DNA from: Sporobacter termitidis DSM 10068
GTDB lineage: Bacteria; Bacillota; Clostridia; Oscillospirales; Oscillospiraceae
Direction: 5' to 3'
DNA: 64,000 bases
Assembly: GCF_900130065.1 (NCBI RefSeq)
Contig: NZ_FQXV01000001.1
Coordinates: forward strand, 577,083-641,082
Shown: positions 8,862 to 17,511 of the stretch, piece after piece
Layout of the letters: each line of letters starts with the position of its first letter
Position numbering within the stretch: position 1 is the stretch's first letter
The notes under the pieces: generated by a model
What the model was told of the DNA's origin: nothing
What the model saw: the letters and a program-made list of their open reading frames with translations, nothing else
Databases searched by the model: none
Program-made: the position numbers and the translations under genes

Positions 8862-9472
8862 TGAACCCACCCGTCCGCCCATAAAAGGTACGAGGCTCCG
8901 CCCCATGCCCCATTTGGCGGGGCGCCGCCCCGCACCCCGATGAGAAACCGCGGGTCGCGTCCAGCCCCGCCGGGCTGTGTCCGCCACCCCGCGTTGTCAT
9001 TCCCGCGAAGGCGGGAATCCACTCCCCCGCGCCGGGGTTGTGCCCACCATTTTGGCTCCCGTAGGGCGCGGCTTCCCAGACGCGCCTCACTTGTCGGCGC
9101 GGCAGTGACTGTGTATGCGTGCCGTAGCCGGGACGACTCGGCCCGCCGCTCTCGTCGGCGCGGCGGGGCAGCTGCGGTGCCGCGCGGCACGGGAGGCAAT
9201 CCTCAATCGGCTTCGCCGACAGCTCCTTTCAAAAAGGAGCCGTGGGGCGACGCGGACGGTGACGAGGGCGAGGACGGAGAACGGCGGGCGATTCATAAAT
9301 CGCCCCTACACAAAACCATGAGGGTAGCCGAATCTGTCTTCTCCGGCTCCCTCAGACGAGGGAGCTGTCGCCCGCAGGCGACTGAAGGAGGGAACTCCTC
9401 CCGGCGCCGCACCGACAAGAGTGGCGGGGAGCAAACCCCCGCCCTACCGTATATCGGCGCATAAAATATCAA
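8862..9472. repeat. Mosaic of dispersed palindromic repeats
   Basis: About 610 bases without a credible gene. Recognisable pieces are a GGGGC-rich palindrome cluster (about 8890-8940), a CATTCCCGC/GCGGGAAT palindrome (8996-9022), and a TCGGCTTCGCCGA plus GCTCCTTT/AAAGGAGC double hairpin (about 9197-9243). These are followed by GGGCGATT/AATCGCCC (9286-9305), a CTCCCTC/GAGGGAG plus GTCGCC/GGCGAC double hairpin (about 9345-9390), and GGCGGGG/CCCCGCC (9423-9447). Open frames crossing it are short, repetitive and proline/arginine-rich on both strands, as expected of noncoding GC-rich DNA. Confidence 0.75.
8996..9022. repeat. REP-like palindrome, family 1
   Basis: GTCATTCCCGC and GCGGGAATCCAC flank a short centre (arms ATTCCCGC/GCGGGAAT). 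The same core is at 33961, 45151 (degenerate), 60801, 60954, 62383 and 62431. Confidence 0.8.
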
Positions 9473-9493
9473 GGGGCTGTCGTGGACAGCCCC
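9473..9493 (-). terminator. Terminator after rpsU
   Basis: GGGGCTGTC and GACAGCCCC form a 9-bp stem with a GTG loop. On the minus strand it is followed by a T-rich stretch (TTGATATTTTAT), just past the rpsU stop. Confidence 0.7.
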
Positions 9494-9500
9494 CTTCATT

Positions 9501-9689
9501 TTATGAGTAATATTTCTTATTCTTATTTTTTCTCGCTGCTTCAGACTTTTTCCGCCGCTTGACACTGGGGCTCTGGTAATACTCCTTTTTTCTGAGATCC
9601 GAGAGCACACCGGCCTTTGCACAGTTGCGCTTAAATCTCTTCAACGCACTGTCCAGGGATTCATTATCCTTAACATGGACTTCCGACAC
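9501..9689 (-). CDS. rpsU: 30S ribosomal protein S21
   Basis: A 62-residue basic protein with the S21 pattern: [20 protein letters not shown] at the start, [20 protein letters not shown], then [15 protein letters not shown]. It binds the 30S platform and helps initiation. The start is GTG at 9689, with GGAGGGAGGG a few bases upstream; a longer frame to 9725 has no support. It has its own near-perfect SigA promoter and terminator, so it is transcribed alone. Confidence 0.95.
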   Translation of the reverse strand: MSEVHVKDNESLDSALKRFKRNCAKAGVLSDLRKKEYYQSPSVKRRKKSEAARKNKNKKYYS

Positions 9690-9760
9690 TAATTTCCCTC
9701 CCTCCAAATACGCGCCTTCCGGCACGCTTTAAGGGCCATTCGTATGGCTTTGACATTATC

Positions 9761-9789
9761 ATTATAAGTTGGCGCCGTATTATTGTCAA
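9761..9789 (-). promoter_or_regulatory. Consensus SigA promoter for rpsU
   Basis: On the minus strand TTGACA (9784-9789), 17 bases, TATAAT (9761-9766): a perfect match to the consensus. The transcript would start about 65 bases before the GTG start. Confidence 0.85.
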
Positions 9790-9834
9790 GTGCTATTTAT
9801 CCTTCAAAGGCGCCTTTCAGAGTCCGGGGCGGGC

Positions 9835-12240
9835 TTATTTCACTATGAGATTAATAAGCTTATTCTTCACAACGATGGTGCGGATTATTTCCTTGCCCTC
9901 GATAAGCTTTTTGATTTTCTCGTCGGCCTTGGCCGCCTCAAGGACGACGTCGTCCCCGGCGTCGCTCTTGACCAGGATGGTGCCCTTGAGCTTGCCGCCG
10001 ATCTGGACAGCCAGCTCCCGTTCGGCCTCGATGGTCTTGCTCTCGTCGTAGGACGGCCACTGTGCCTGACAGGCCATGCCCTTGAAGCCCTGTATCTCCC
10101 AGAGCTCCTCGGCAATATGGGGGGCAAAGGGCGACACCAGCGCCAAAAGCGTCTTGACGTCGCCGCGGGACGGGGCCTTTTCGTAAAAGTCGTTCACCAG
10201 CGCCATCAGCGTGGCGATGGCGGTGTTGAACTTCAGGTTCTCGATGTCCTCACTGACCTTTTTAATGGCGCGGTGGACGACCCGCTCGTGGGCGGCCGAA
10301 TAGCCCTCACCGCCTTCAAGCCGCGTTTCCGACAGGTTCCAGACCCGGTCCAGAAAGCGCTTGCAGCCCTTGACGGCGTTGGATGACCAGGGGGCCGCCT
10401 TTTCAAAGTCGCCGATGAACATGATGTACAGGCGGAGCGTGTCGGCGCCGAACTCGTCTACAATATCGTTGGGGTTTATCACGTTCCCGCGGGACTTGGA
10501 CATCTTCTGCCCGTCCTCGCCGAGGATCATGCCGTGGCTCGTGCGCTTCATGTACGGCTCGCTGGTGGGCACCACGCCGATGTCAAAGAGGAACTTGTGC
10601 CAGAAGCGTGAATACAAAAGGTGCAGCGTGGTATGCTCCATGCCGCCGTTGTACCAGTCCACCGGCGTCCAGTAATCCAGCGCCTCCCGGGAGGCCAGCG
10701 CCTTATCGTTGTGCGGGTCGGCGTAGCGGAGGAAATACCAGCTGGAGCCGGCCCACTGGGGCATCGTGTCGGTCTCGCGGACGGCGTGCCCGCCGCACTT
10801 GGGGCAGGTCGTCGCCAGCCAGTCGGTCATCGCGGCCAGCGGGCTCTCACCCGTGTCTGTCGTCTCGTAATTTTCCACTTCCGGGAGGAGCAGCGGCAGC
10901 TCGCTCTCCGGGAGCGCCACATAGCCGCACTTGTCGCAATGCACGATCGGGATCGGCTCGCCCCAGTAGCGCTGGCGGGAGAACACCCAGTCGCGGAGCT
11001 TGTACTTGACGCTCTGCCGGCCGAGCCCCTTGTCGGAGAGCCATTCGGTGATTTTGACCTTCGCGTCCTCGACGGACAGGCCGTTCAAGAAGCCGGAGTT
11101 GACCATAACGCCGGTCTCGCAGTCGGTGAACGCTTCCTTTTCCACATCGCCCCCGGCGACGACCTCGACGATCGGCAGGCCGAATTTTCTGGCAAACTCC
11201 CAGTCGCGCGTGTCGTGGCCCGGGACGGCCATGATGGCGCCGGTGCCGTAGGTGGCCAGAACGTAGTCGGAAATAAAGACCGGGATTTCATTGCCCGTCA
11301 CGGGATTCACGGCGCGCACGCCGCGCAGCTCGACGCCCGTCTTGTCCTTTGCCATCTCGGTCCGCTCAAAGTCGGATTTCCGGGCGGCCGCTTCCTGATA
11401 GGCCGTCACCTCGTCCAGGTTCTGAAGGAGCGGCGACCACTTTTTGATGATCTCATGCTCCGGGGAGATGACCATGTACGTGGCGCCGAAGAGCGTGTCC
11501 GGGCGCGTGGTATAGACGCGCAGCTTATCGCCCGCCGTTGTGGCGAAATCGACCTCCGCGCCGGTGGAGCGGCCGATCCAGTTCTTCTGCTGGATCTTGA
11601 CCCGCTCGATAAAGTCCAGCTCGTCCAGGTCGTCGATGAGGCGCTGGGCGTACTCGGTGATTTTCAGCATCCACTGGCTCTTCTCGCGGCGGACGACCTC
11701 CGCCCCGCAGCGCTCGCAGACGCCGTTCACGACCTCCTCGTTGGCCAGGACGCATTTGCAGGAGGTGCACCAGTTGACCGGCATGGACGCCTTGTACGCC
11801 AGGCCCCGCTCAAACAGCTTTAAAAATATCCATTGCGTCCACTTATAGTAACTCGGGTCGGTGGTATCGATCACGCGGTCCCAGTCAAAGCTGTAGCCGA
11901 GCATTTTGAGCTGCTCGGTAAAACGCGCGATATTCTTTTTTGTGACGATCGCGGGATGTATCTTATTCTTGATCGCATAGTTTTCCGTCGGCAGGCCGAA
12001 GGCGTCAAAGCCGATGGGAAAGAGCACGTTGAGCCCCAGCATGCGCTTTTTGCGCGCGATGATATCCATCGCCGTATACGGGCGCGGATGGCCCACATGC
12101 AGCCCCTCGCCGGACGGATAGGGGAATTCGACGAGGCCGTAGAACTTCTTTTTACCGCTTTTATCCGACGCGGCAAAGACCTTCTCCTTTTCCCACCGCT
12201 CCTGCCACTTTTTCTCTATGCGGGCAAATTCGTATTTCAT
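9835..12240 (-). CDS. leuS: Leucyl-tRNA synthetase
   Basis: An 801-residue class I aminoacyl-tRNA synthetase that charges tRNA-Leu. The HIGH-type motif ([12 protein letters not shown], about residue 45) and KMSKS ([11 protein letters not shown], about 570) are present. The CP1 editing domain has [13 protein letters not shown], and a zinc-type knuckle is seen (CTSCKC ... CERCG). The C-terminal anticodon-binding and LeuRS-specific domains are complete. Its start overlaps the rsfS stop by one base (TGATG), so the two are translationally coupled. No T-box leader is seen directly upstream. Confidence 0.98.
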   Translation of the reverse strand: MKYEFARIEKKWQERWEKEKVFAASDKSGKKKFYGLVEFPYPSGEGLHVGHPRPYTAMDIIARKKRMLGLNVLFPIGFDAFGLPTENYAIKNKIHPAIVTKKNIARFTEQLKMLGYSFDWDRVIDTTDPSYYKWTQWIFLKLFERGLAYKASMPVNWCTSCKCVLANEEVVNGVCERCGAEVVRREKSQWMLKITEYAQRLIDDLDELDFIERVKIQQKNWIGRSTGAEVDFATTAGDKLRVYTTRPDTLFGATYMVISPEHEIIKKWSPLLQNLDEVTAYQEAAARKSDFERTEMAKDKTGVELRGVRAVNPVTGNEIPVFISDYVLATYGTGAIMAVPGHDTRDWEFARKFGLPIVEVVAGGDVEKEAFTDCETGVMVNSGFLNGLSVEDAKVKITEWLSDKGLGRQSVKYKLRDWVFSRQRYWGEPIPIVHCDKCGYVALPESELPLLLPEVENYETTDTGESPLAAMTDWLATTCPKCGGHAVRETDTMPQWAGSSWYFLRYADPHNDKALASREALDYWTPVDWYNGGMEHTTLHLLYSRFWHKFLFDIGVVPTSEPYMKRTSHGMILGEDGQKMSKSRGNVINPNDIVDEFGADTLRLYIMFIGDFEKAAPWSSNAVKGCKRFLDRVWNLSETRLEGGEGYSAAHERVVHRAIKKVSEDIENLKFNTAIATLMALVNDFYEKAPSRGDVKTLLALVSPFAPHIAEELWEIQGFKGMACQAQWPSYDESKTIEAERELAVQIGGKLKGTILVKSDAGDDVVLEAAKADEKIKKLIEGKEIIRTIVVKNKLINLIVK

Positions 12241-12629
12241 CAGACCAGTCCTTTTTCTGTCATGGGAGCATCGGCGTCAATCCACGGGCTGATATCGACC
12301 TCGCGGGCGTCTCTCCACAGCCGCTCGAGCGCGTAGAACTCCCGGATATCCTTTAAAAATATATGCACGACGATCGAGGCGAAATCGACAAGCACCCATC
12401 CGCCGCCGCGGTAGCCTTCGGTGCGGAGCGACCGCTCCCCCTTTTCGCCCAGGGCTTTGTCGACCTCGTCGGCCAGGGTTTTGATCTGTGTTGTGGAGCC
12501 TGCCGTGCATATGACGAAGTAATCGGCCAGTACCGTGAGGTTCTTTGTCTCCAGCACCTTGATATCCTTTGCCTTTTTGCTGTCGAGCACCTTGACGGCC
12601 AGTTCCGCTACTTCAAGAGATGTCAGCAT
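12240..12629 (-). CDS. rsfS: Ribosome silencing factor
   Basis: A 129-residue RsfS/YbeB family protein that binds L14 of the large subunit and blocks joining with 30S when nutrients are scarce. Typical motifs: [33 protein letters not shown] and [19 protein letters not shown]. The ATG at 12629 is preferred over the one at 12641, because the AAAGGA site touches the latter; spacing to 12629 is about 12 bases. It sits between the LCP gene and leuS, a common clostridial order. Confidence 0.93.
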   Translation of the reverse strand: MLTSLEVAELAVKVLDSKKAKDIKVLETKNLTVLADYFVICTAGSTTQIKTLADEVDKALGEKGERSLRTEGYRGGGWVLVDFASIVVHIFLKDIREFYALERLWRDAREVDISPWIDADAPMTEKGLV

Positions 12630-12708
12630 TGAAGCGACCATTCCTTTCGTGTCAGTGAGTTATGATAATAATGCGCTGCAATAGAGTATGCCCAACGCCT
12701 CAGGCGCG

Positions 12709-14352
12709 TCAGTCCACGTCCTCTATCAGATCGCCGGAGGGCAGGACGACGCCGTCCAGCGTCGTGTCTCCGCCGGTTTCCGTGGGGCTGGAGACCGGCG
12801 CCGTATCCGTCGGGCTCGGGCTCGGCGGTTCGGTGCTGGTACTCGGACTCGGCGAATTATCGCCGCTGGGGCTGGGACTCGGACTCGGTTTCGGGCTATT
12901 CGAGGGCTTCGGACTGTCCGAGGGCTTTGGACTGGAAGACGGTTTCGGGCTGGAAGAGGTCTTGCTGCCCGAGCTTGAGCCGGACCCGCCGCTTGACGAG
13001 CTTGGCGCGGCGCTGCCGCCCCACGTCTTCTTCCCGGCCCAGACGCCGTTTGTCACATAGAGCTTCCCGTTTTTGTCGCGGGTGAGGATGCTGACGTCAT
13101 TAACGGTGATATCTTCCTTGCAGGGGTTGATTTTCTCGTTGAGTACCGTGAGCCATTCGTCCACATTGATCGAGACGTACGACAAGCCGTTGATCGAATC
13201 ACCGTAATTTCCCGGGAGCGTTGTAAAGGTAATGTCCGAAGAGTTCATTTTATAAAATTCCTTGCCGAACCAGACGAGATTGCCGGCCTCGAGGTCTGTT
13301 TCGACATACTTTACGAAGATTTTGACGATCTCCGTCAGGTTCAGCTGGTTTTGCTTTTTCAATATCTGCTGGGCGGCCGCCGCCAAAAAGTCCTGCTGGG
13401 TACCGATGCGCCCGATGTCCGCGTTGGCATACCCTTTGCGGAACCGGACGACCTCCATGGCCTGCTTCCCGTTGAGGTGCTGCAAGCCCTTCTTGAAGTG
13501 GATGTGCAGGTCCTGGGCCGGGTCGTCGTAATCCATATTGACCGGCACGTCGAAGTCGACGCCGCCCACGGCGTCAACGAGCTCTTCAAACGCCTTCAGA
13601 TCGACCTTGACGTAAAAGTCCACCGGGAAGCCGAGGATATCCTCCAGGCCTTTCTCCACGCCGTCGATGCCGCCGCCGCTGGTATACAGGGTATTAGCCT
13701 TTTTGGTGTTCCACGAGACGTTGACGAGCGTGTCGCGCGGGATGTTGACGACATTCAGCTTGTAGCCGGCGGCATCGAAGTGGGCCACCATGATGGTGTC
13801 CGAGTTGCCGTTGCCGTCGTCAAAGCCGAGGATGACAAAGGTGTATTGGCCGGGCTTTTTGTCCCCGGAAGCCACGTTCGGCGAGTTCCCCTGCGCCCCG
13901 GCGTTGGCGCCGCCGCTTACCGAAGCGCTCGGATCGGTATTGATCGTCCTCGGCTTCTGTTCCGGCGGCTTGACGCCGGTTTTATAGACGGTATAAAGCA
14001 CGGCGCTCAGCGCCAGCACGACCACAAGCACGATGATCAGCGCCCTGAGCACCTTCATACGCCTTCTCTTCTGCTTGGCCCTGGCGGCGCGCGGGTCTTC
14101 GCTGCCGCGGCCCTGGGCGCTCTGCGTTTTTCCGGCGCGCGGGTCCTGGGGCGGGCGGGGTCTGCCGGCGTTCCGCGCGGTGTGCGGGTCGACGGCGCCT
14201 CTGGGGGGATAAGATGTACGGGCCCTGCCGGCGGCCTGCGCCGGGTGGGGGGTCTCGCCGTCCTCGTATCTCTTCCGGGCCTGGGGCTCGGTTTGGTATC
14301 TGTTATTTGACTGGACGTACCGTCCGTCTTTTTTATTTCCGGATAGCTTCAT
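12709..14352 (-). CDS. LytR-CpsA-Psr family protein
   Basis: A 547-residue envelope protein. LCP enzymes attach wall teichoic acid or other glycopolymers from lipid carriers to peptidoglycan. Residues 1-100 are a long, basic, disordered cytoplasmic region rich in Arg, Pro and Gly. One TM segment follows (about 101-123, ALIIVLVVVLALSAVLYTVY). The LCP catalytic domain (about 165-330) has conserved SDTIMVAHFD, NIPRDTLV, VEVVRFRK-like and RIGTQQDFL elements. The C-terminus (about 455-530) is a low-complexity Ser/Pro/Lys tail with PKPSxS repeats. The nadD stop lies three bases before its start, with the RBS inside nadD. Confidence 0.92.
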   Translation of the reverse strand: MKLSGNKKDGRYVQSNNRYQTEPQARKRYEDGETPHPAQAAGRARTSYPPRGAVDPHTARNAGRPRPPQDPRAGKTQSAQGRGSEDPRAARAKQKRRRMKVLRALIIVLVVVLALSAVLYTVYKTGVKPPEQKPRTINTDPSASVSGGANAGAQGNSPNVASGDKKPGQYTFVILGFDDGNGNSDTIMVAHFDAAGYKLNVVNIPRDTLVNVSWNTKKANTLYTSGGGIDGVEKGLEDILGFPVDFYVKVDLKAFEELVDAVGGVDFDVPVNMDYDDPAQDLHIHFKKGLQHLNGKQAMEVVRFRKGYANADIGRIGTQQDFLAAAAQQILKKQNQLNLTEIVKIFVKYVETDLEAGNLVWFGKEFYKMNSSDITFTTLPGNYGDSINGLSYVSINVDEWLTVLNEKINPCKEDITVNDVSILTRDKNGKLYVTNGVWAGKKTWGGSAAPSSSSGGSGSSSGSKTSSSPKPSSSPKPSDSPKPSNSPKPSPSPSPSGDNSPSPSTSTEPPSPSPTDTAPVSSPTETGGDTTLDGVVLPSGDLIEDVD

Positions 14353-14355
14353 ATC

Positions 14356-15546
14356 TCAATCCCCTTTATACCGCGGCGTGTGCGCGATCAGCCAGTTCAT
14401 GGCTTCCGCCGTCCGCAGGTGCGGTGTGATGCCGCGCTGGCTCATATCCTCGATGCTCATCTCCAGGCCTTTGATCACAGCCAGGTCGAGGTCTCTATAC
14501 GCAAGGCCCCGGAGCGTGTCCAGGCCTTCAAATTCCCTTGTTGGTTCTATATAATCGGCGATGTAAATTATTTTTTCCAGGAGCGTCATGTCCGCTCTGC
14601 CCGTGGTATGCCATAAAATAGCGTCATGCACCGCGTCGCTGACCCCGAAAATGTCCCGGGCGACGGCGGCGCCCGTTTTCGAGTGCAGCAGCTTGACCTC
14701 CGAGGCTTCGACATTGTCAGTCATGATATCATATTTGCCGCACAGTTGCAACTGATCGTCCAGCTCCAAATGCTTTGTGATATCGTGGAGGATGGCGGCC
14801 TCCCGGGCCTCGTCCTCGTCGGCCCCCCAGCGCCCGGCCAGCTTGACGGCCTCGGCCTCGCACCCCGCCACATGGGGTATCCGCTTCGGCTTCATCATTT
14901 CATACGCGCGGGCCCGCAGCCAGGTGAAATCGGGCTTGGCGCCGTACAGCCTTTTTTTGATGATATACGCGTAAGCCGGTCCTTCGATGAAATCGGCCCC
15001 CGCGCGCCCGGGCAGCAGCTCCCGAAGCTGTGTCGAGGAGATATCGACGATATCGTTATTGATGCTCGCCGTTGTCGTCCCGAATATTTTCTCGAGCTGC
15101 CCGGCGTACGCCGCGATCCTGCCGTCGTCCTCCGAGCCCCTGGACAAAACCGCCGGCGTGACACACGCGAGGAGCCGTGCGGCGTCCTTCCACGTTTCCA
15201 GCGTCAGGTACATGTCGGTGCCCATGATGAGGAACACCTCGGCGCCGGGATATTGCCCCGCCAGCGCGCCGACGGTCTCCACCGTATAGCTGACGCCCTC
15301 CTTCCTGAGCTCGGCGTCGGTGACCTGGGCATACGGCAGCGCGGCAAAGGACAGGCGCGCCAGTGCCATGCGGTCCTCCCCCGACGGGGAGCCCGGCGGC
15401 AGCGCCTTATGCGGCGGCACGCCCGCCGGCACCACCAGCAGCGCATCCAGCCCCAGCTGCCCGGCCGCCGCGGCCGCCGCCCCGACATGCCCGATATGCG
15501 GCGGATTGAAGGTACCGCCGTAAATTCCAAGCCTCAAACGTATCAC
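14356..15546 (-). CDS. nadD: Fused nicotinate-nucleotide adenylyltransferase and YqeK-type HD hydrolase
   Basis: A 396-residue two-domain protein. Residues 1-200 are NadD: YGGTFNPPHIGH nucleotide-binding start and ISSTQLREL near 170. This half makes deamido-NAD from nicotinate mononucleotide. Residues 205-396 are a YqeK-type HD domain (HVAGCEAEA, AILHDITKH, ILWHTTG, IYIADYIEP); YqeK proteins hydrolyse Ap4A symmetrically. In Bacillus these are two adjacent genes. Here they are one frame with no stop or frameshift between them. The start is GTG at 15546 or TTG at 15537; the latter gives the usual MRLGIYGG start. Confidence 0.92.
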   Translation of the reverse strand: MIRLRLGIYGGTFNPPHIGHVGAAAAAAGQLGLDALLVVPAGVPPHKALPPGSPSGEDRMALARLSFAALPYAQVTDAELRKEGVSYTVETVGALAGQYPGAEVFLIMGTDMYLTLETWKDAARLLACVTPAVLSRGSEDDGRIAAYAGQLEKIFGTTTASINNDIVDISSTQLRELLPGRAGADFIEGPAYAYIIKKRLYGAKPDFTWLRARAYEMMKPKRIPHVAGCEAEAVKLAGRWGADEDEAREAAILHDITKHLELDDQLQLCGKYDIMTDNVEASEVKLLHSKTGAAVARDIFGVSDAVHDAILWHTTGRADMTLLEKIIYIADYIEPTREFEGLDTLRGLAYRDLDLAVIKGLEMSIEDMSQRGITPHLRTAEAMNWLIAHTPRYKGD

Positions 15547-15586
15547 TCACTTAAGTTCTTTTGTATAATATACCCGCGCGGCCGGC

Positions 15587-15889
15587 CTATTTGACCAGCC
15601 TGATGCGCTTTTCCTTCGGTATCTCGTGATTTTCTTTATATAATACGAAGCGCGAGCCGATCGTCTGGACGCTTTCGGCCCGGCACAGGCGCGCCAGCTC
15701 ATCGGCCGCCTCCTGGGAGGAGAGCATGGATGATTCCAGCACCCGGCCTTTTATAAGCTCCCTGGCCGCCAGGGCGTCCGAGACCTGCGCGACGACATTT
15801 TCCGTGATGCCGCCCTTGCCGATCTGCAATATCGTATCCAGTGCGTTAGCCATCGCGCGCAGCTGCGCCCTCTGCCTGCTGTTCAGCAT
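15587..15889 (-). CDS. yhbY: YhbY-type RNA-binding (CRM domain) protein
   Basis: A 100-residue CRM-domain protein associated with pre-50S ribosomes. Typical pattern: LRAMANALDTILQIGKGG (the GxGG-type loop), DALAARELIKGRVLESS and QTIGSRFVLYKEN. It overlaps the end of rdgB by seven bases and is followed by the nadD fusion, so it lies in one leftward operon. Confidence 0.93.
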   Translation of the reverse strand: MLNSRQRAQLRAMANALDTILQIGKGGITENVVAQVSDALAARELIKGRVLESSMLSSQEAADELARLCRAESVQTIGSRFVLYKENHEIPKEKRIRLVK

Positions 15890-16491
15890 GGGATTTCCCC
15901 CGTTTTCTCTAAGTATTCTTTTAATTTCGGCGCAAAAAGCCGCAGTGCGTTCCCTCTGTGGGAGACGCGGTTTTTTTCCTCCGGCGTGAGCTCGGCCATG
16001 CTTTTGCCCATTTCGGTGACAAAAAAAACAGGGTCATAGCCGAAGCCGCCGATCCCCCGGGACGCGTGGAGGATGGTGCCCTCGCACGTCCCCTCGGCGG
16101 AAATAACGTCGCCATTCGGAAAAACACAGACTATGGATGAGACGAATTTCGCCCCGCGATGTTCCGCCGGCGCCATTGTCTCTAAAAGCAGCCTGTTCCG
16201 GCCCGCGTCGTCCAGCCCCCCGCCGCCGAAGCGCTTGGAGTAAACGCCGGGCGCGCCGTCTAAAAAATCCACCATCAGGCCGGAGTCGTCGGCGACGGCG
16301 GGCTTGCCGGTCGCTTTCATGGCCGCCGCCGCTTTTAAAAAAGCGTTGTCGTAAAAGATCCTTCCCGTCTCCTCGACCTCCAGGTCGAGGCCGGCCTCGC
16401 TCTGGGAGACGACGTCGTAGCCGAAGCCGGACAAAATGGCGCGAAGCTCTTTCAGCTTATCATTATTGTTGCTCGCAAGGACAAAAATCAT
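15883..16491 (-). CDS. rdgB: Non-canonical purine NTP pyrophosphatase (RdgB/HAM1)
   Basis: A 202-residue Ham1-family enzyme that hydrolyses dITP and XTP to monophosphates, keeping them out of DNA. Motifs: LASNNNDKLKELRAIL at the start, AVADDSGLMVDFLDGAPGVYS, GGFGYDPVFFV and SHRGNALR at the end. Length is normal. It overlaps ftsY by four bases (ATGA) and yhbY by seven, showing tight coupling. Confidence 0.96.
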   Translation of the reverse strand: MIFVLASNNNDKLKELRAILSGFGYDVVSQSEAGLDLEVEETGRIFYDNAFLKAAAAMKATGKPAVADDSGLMVDFLDGAPGVYSKRFGGGGLDDAGRNRLLLETMAPAEHRGAKFVSSIVCVFPNGDVISAEGTCEGTILHASRGIGGFGYDPVFFVTEMGKSMAELTPEEKNRVSHRGNALRLFAPKLKEYLEKTGEIPC

Positions 16492-17396
16492 TTAAGCAAT
16501 GCCTCCACAAATTCTCTTCCGTCAAATTCCAGCAAATCCTCCGGTTTTTCGCCGATGCCCACAAGCTTGACAGGCACCTGCAGCTGGTCGGCGATGGCAA
16601 AGACGATCCCGCCCTTCGCCGTCCCGTCGAGCTTTGTGAGAATGAGGCCGGTGATGCCGGCCGTCTCCTTGAACTCCCGGGCCTGGGTGAGGCCGTTCTG
16701 GCCCGTGGTGGCGTCGATGGCCAGGAGCGTTTCCCTGTCGGCGTCCGGCAGCTCGCGGTCGATGATGCGGCTGATCTTGTTCAGCTCGTTCATGAGATTC
16801 TGCTTGTTGTGCAGCCGCCCGGCCGTGTCGCAGATGATGACGTCGGCGCCCCTGGATTTGGCGGCGGCGATACCGTCAAAGATGACGGAGGCCGGGTCGG
16901 AGCCCTCCTCGTGGCGCACGATATCCGCGCCGGCCCGCTGCGCCCACACGGTGAGCTGCTCGGCCGCCGCCGCGCGGAAGGTGTCTCCGGCGCAAAGCAG
17001 GACCTTTTTGCCCTCGTTTTTAAATTTCAGCGCCAGCTTGCCGATCGTCGTCGTCTTTCCGACGCCGTTGACGCCGATGACAAGAATGACCGCCGGCGTT
17101 GTCGCAAGCCGCAGAGCGCTGTCGCCCACCTCGATGAGCTCCGTGAGGATGTCCTCCAGCGCTCGTTCGATGTCCTCGCCTTTCAAAAACCCTTCGCGCT
17201 TTGTGATCTCCCGCAGCCGCGTCACGGCCTTGTCCACAGTCTCTACGCCCAGGTCTGCAAGGATGAGGGTCTCCTCCAGCTCCTCAAAGAACTCCTCGTT
17301 GGCGCCGGTGAAGGTCGCGAACATGCCGTTTAACTGGACGGAGATATTTTTCTTTGTCTTGGAAAGCCCCTCGCGAATCTTATCGAAAAATCCCAA
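16488..17396 (-). CDS. ftsY: Signal recognition particle receptor FtsY
   Basis: A 302-residue SRP GTPase that docks ribosome-nascent chain complexes at the membrane. The N domain covers about residues 1-90. The G domain has GVNGVGKTTTIGKLA, DTFRAAAAEQL, DTAGRLHNK, TKLDGTAKGG and the C-terminal GEKPEDLLEFD. There is no long acidic A domain, as is common in Firmicutes. It lies 115 bases after smc, with a REP-like palindrome in the gap, and overlaps rdgB. Confidence 0.97.
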   Translation of the reverse strand: MGFFDKIREGLSKTKKNISVQLNGMFATFTGANEEFFEELEETLILADLGVETVDKAVTRLREITKREGFLKGEDIERALEDILTELIEVGDSALRLATTPAVILVIGVNGVGKTTTIGKLALKFKNEGKKVLLCAGDTFRAAAAEQLTVWAQRAGADIVRHEEGSDPASVIFDGIAAAKSRGADVIICDTAGRLHNKQNLMNELNKISRIIDRELPDADRETLLAIDATTGQNGLTQAREFKETAGITGLILTKLDGTAKGGIVFAIADQLQVPVKLVGIGEKPEDLLEFDGREFVEALLK

Positions 17397-17448
17397 AAGA
17401 GTGATCCTCCTGTTCGTTGCTCTTTATGTTGCCGCGGTATTTTTCAAC

Positions 17449-17475
17449 GGGCGAACGCAGTTCGCCCCTACGGGA
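17449..17475. repeat. REP-like palindrome, family 2
   Basis: GGGCGAAC (17449-17456), GCA loop, GTTCGCCC (17460-17467), followed by CTACGGG. It lies in the smc-ftsY gap. Family members share a GGGCGAnn/nnTCGCCC-type stem and a CTAC tail. Confidence 0.7.
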
Positions 17476-17511
17476 TGCCCGTCTTGTCGGCATCCGCTGG
17501 TTGCTTATGTA

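Noticed and set aside
8940-9464. 174-codon plus-strand frame in the repeat mosaic
   Set aside because: It runs through several palindromes, is Arg/Pro-rich, has frames of similar length on the other strand and no RBS.
10621-11823. 400-codon plus-strand frame antisense to leuS
   Set aside because: Shadow of leuS in GC-rich DNA; low-complexity Arg/Gly/Val-rich product without an RBS.
12642-12708. T-box leader for leuS
   Set aside because: No T-box sequence or specifier stem is recognisable, and leuS is translationally coupled to rsfS.
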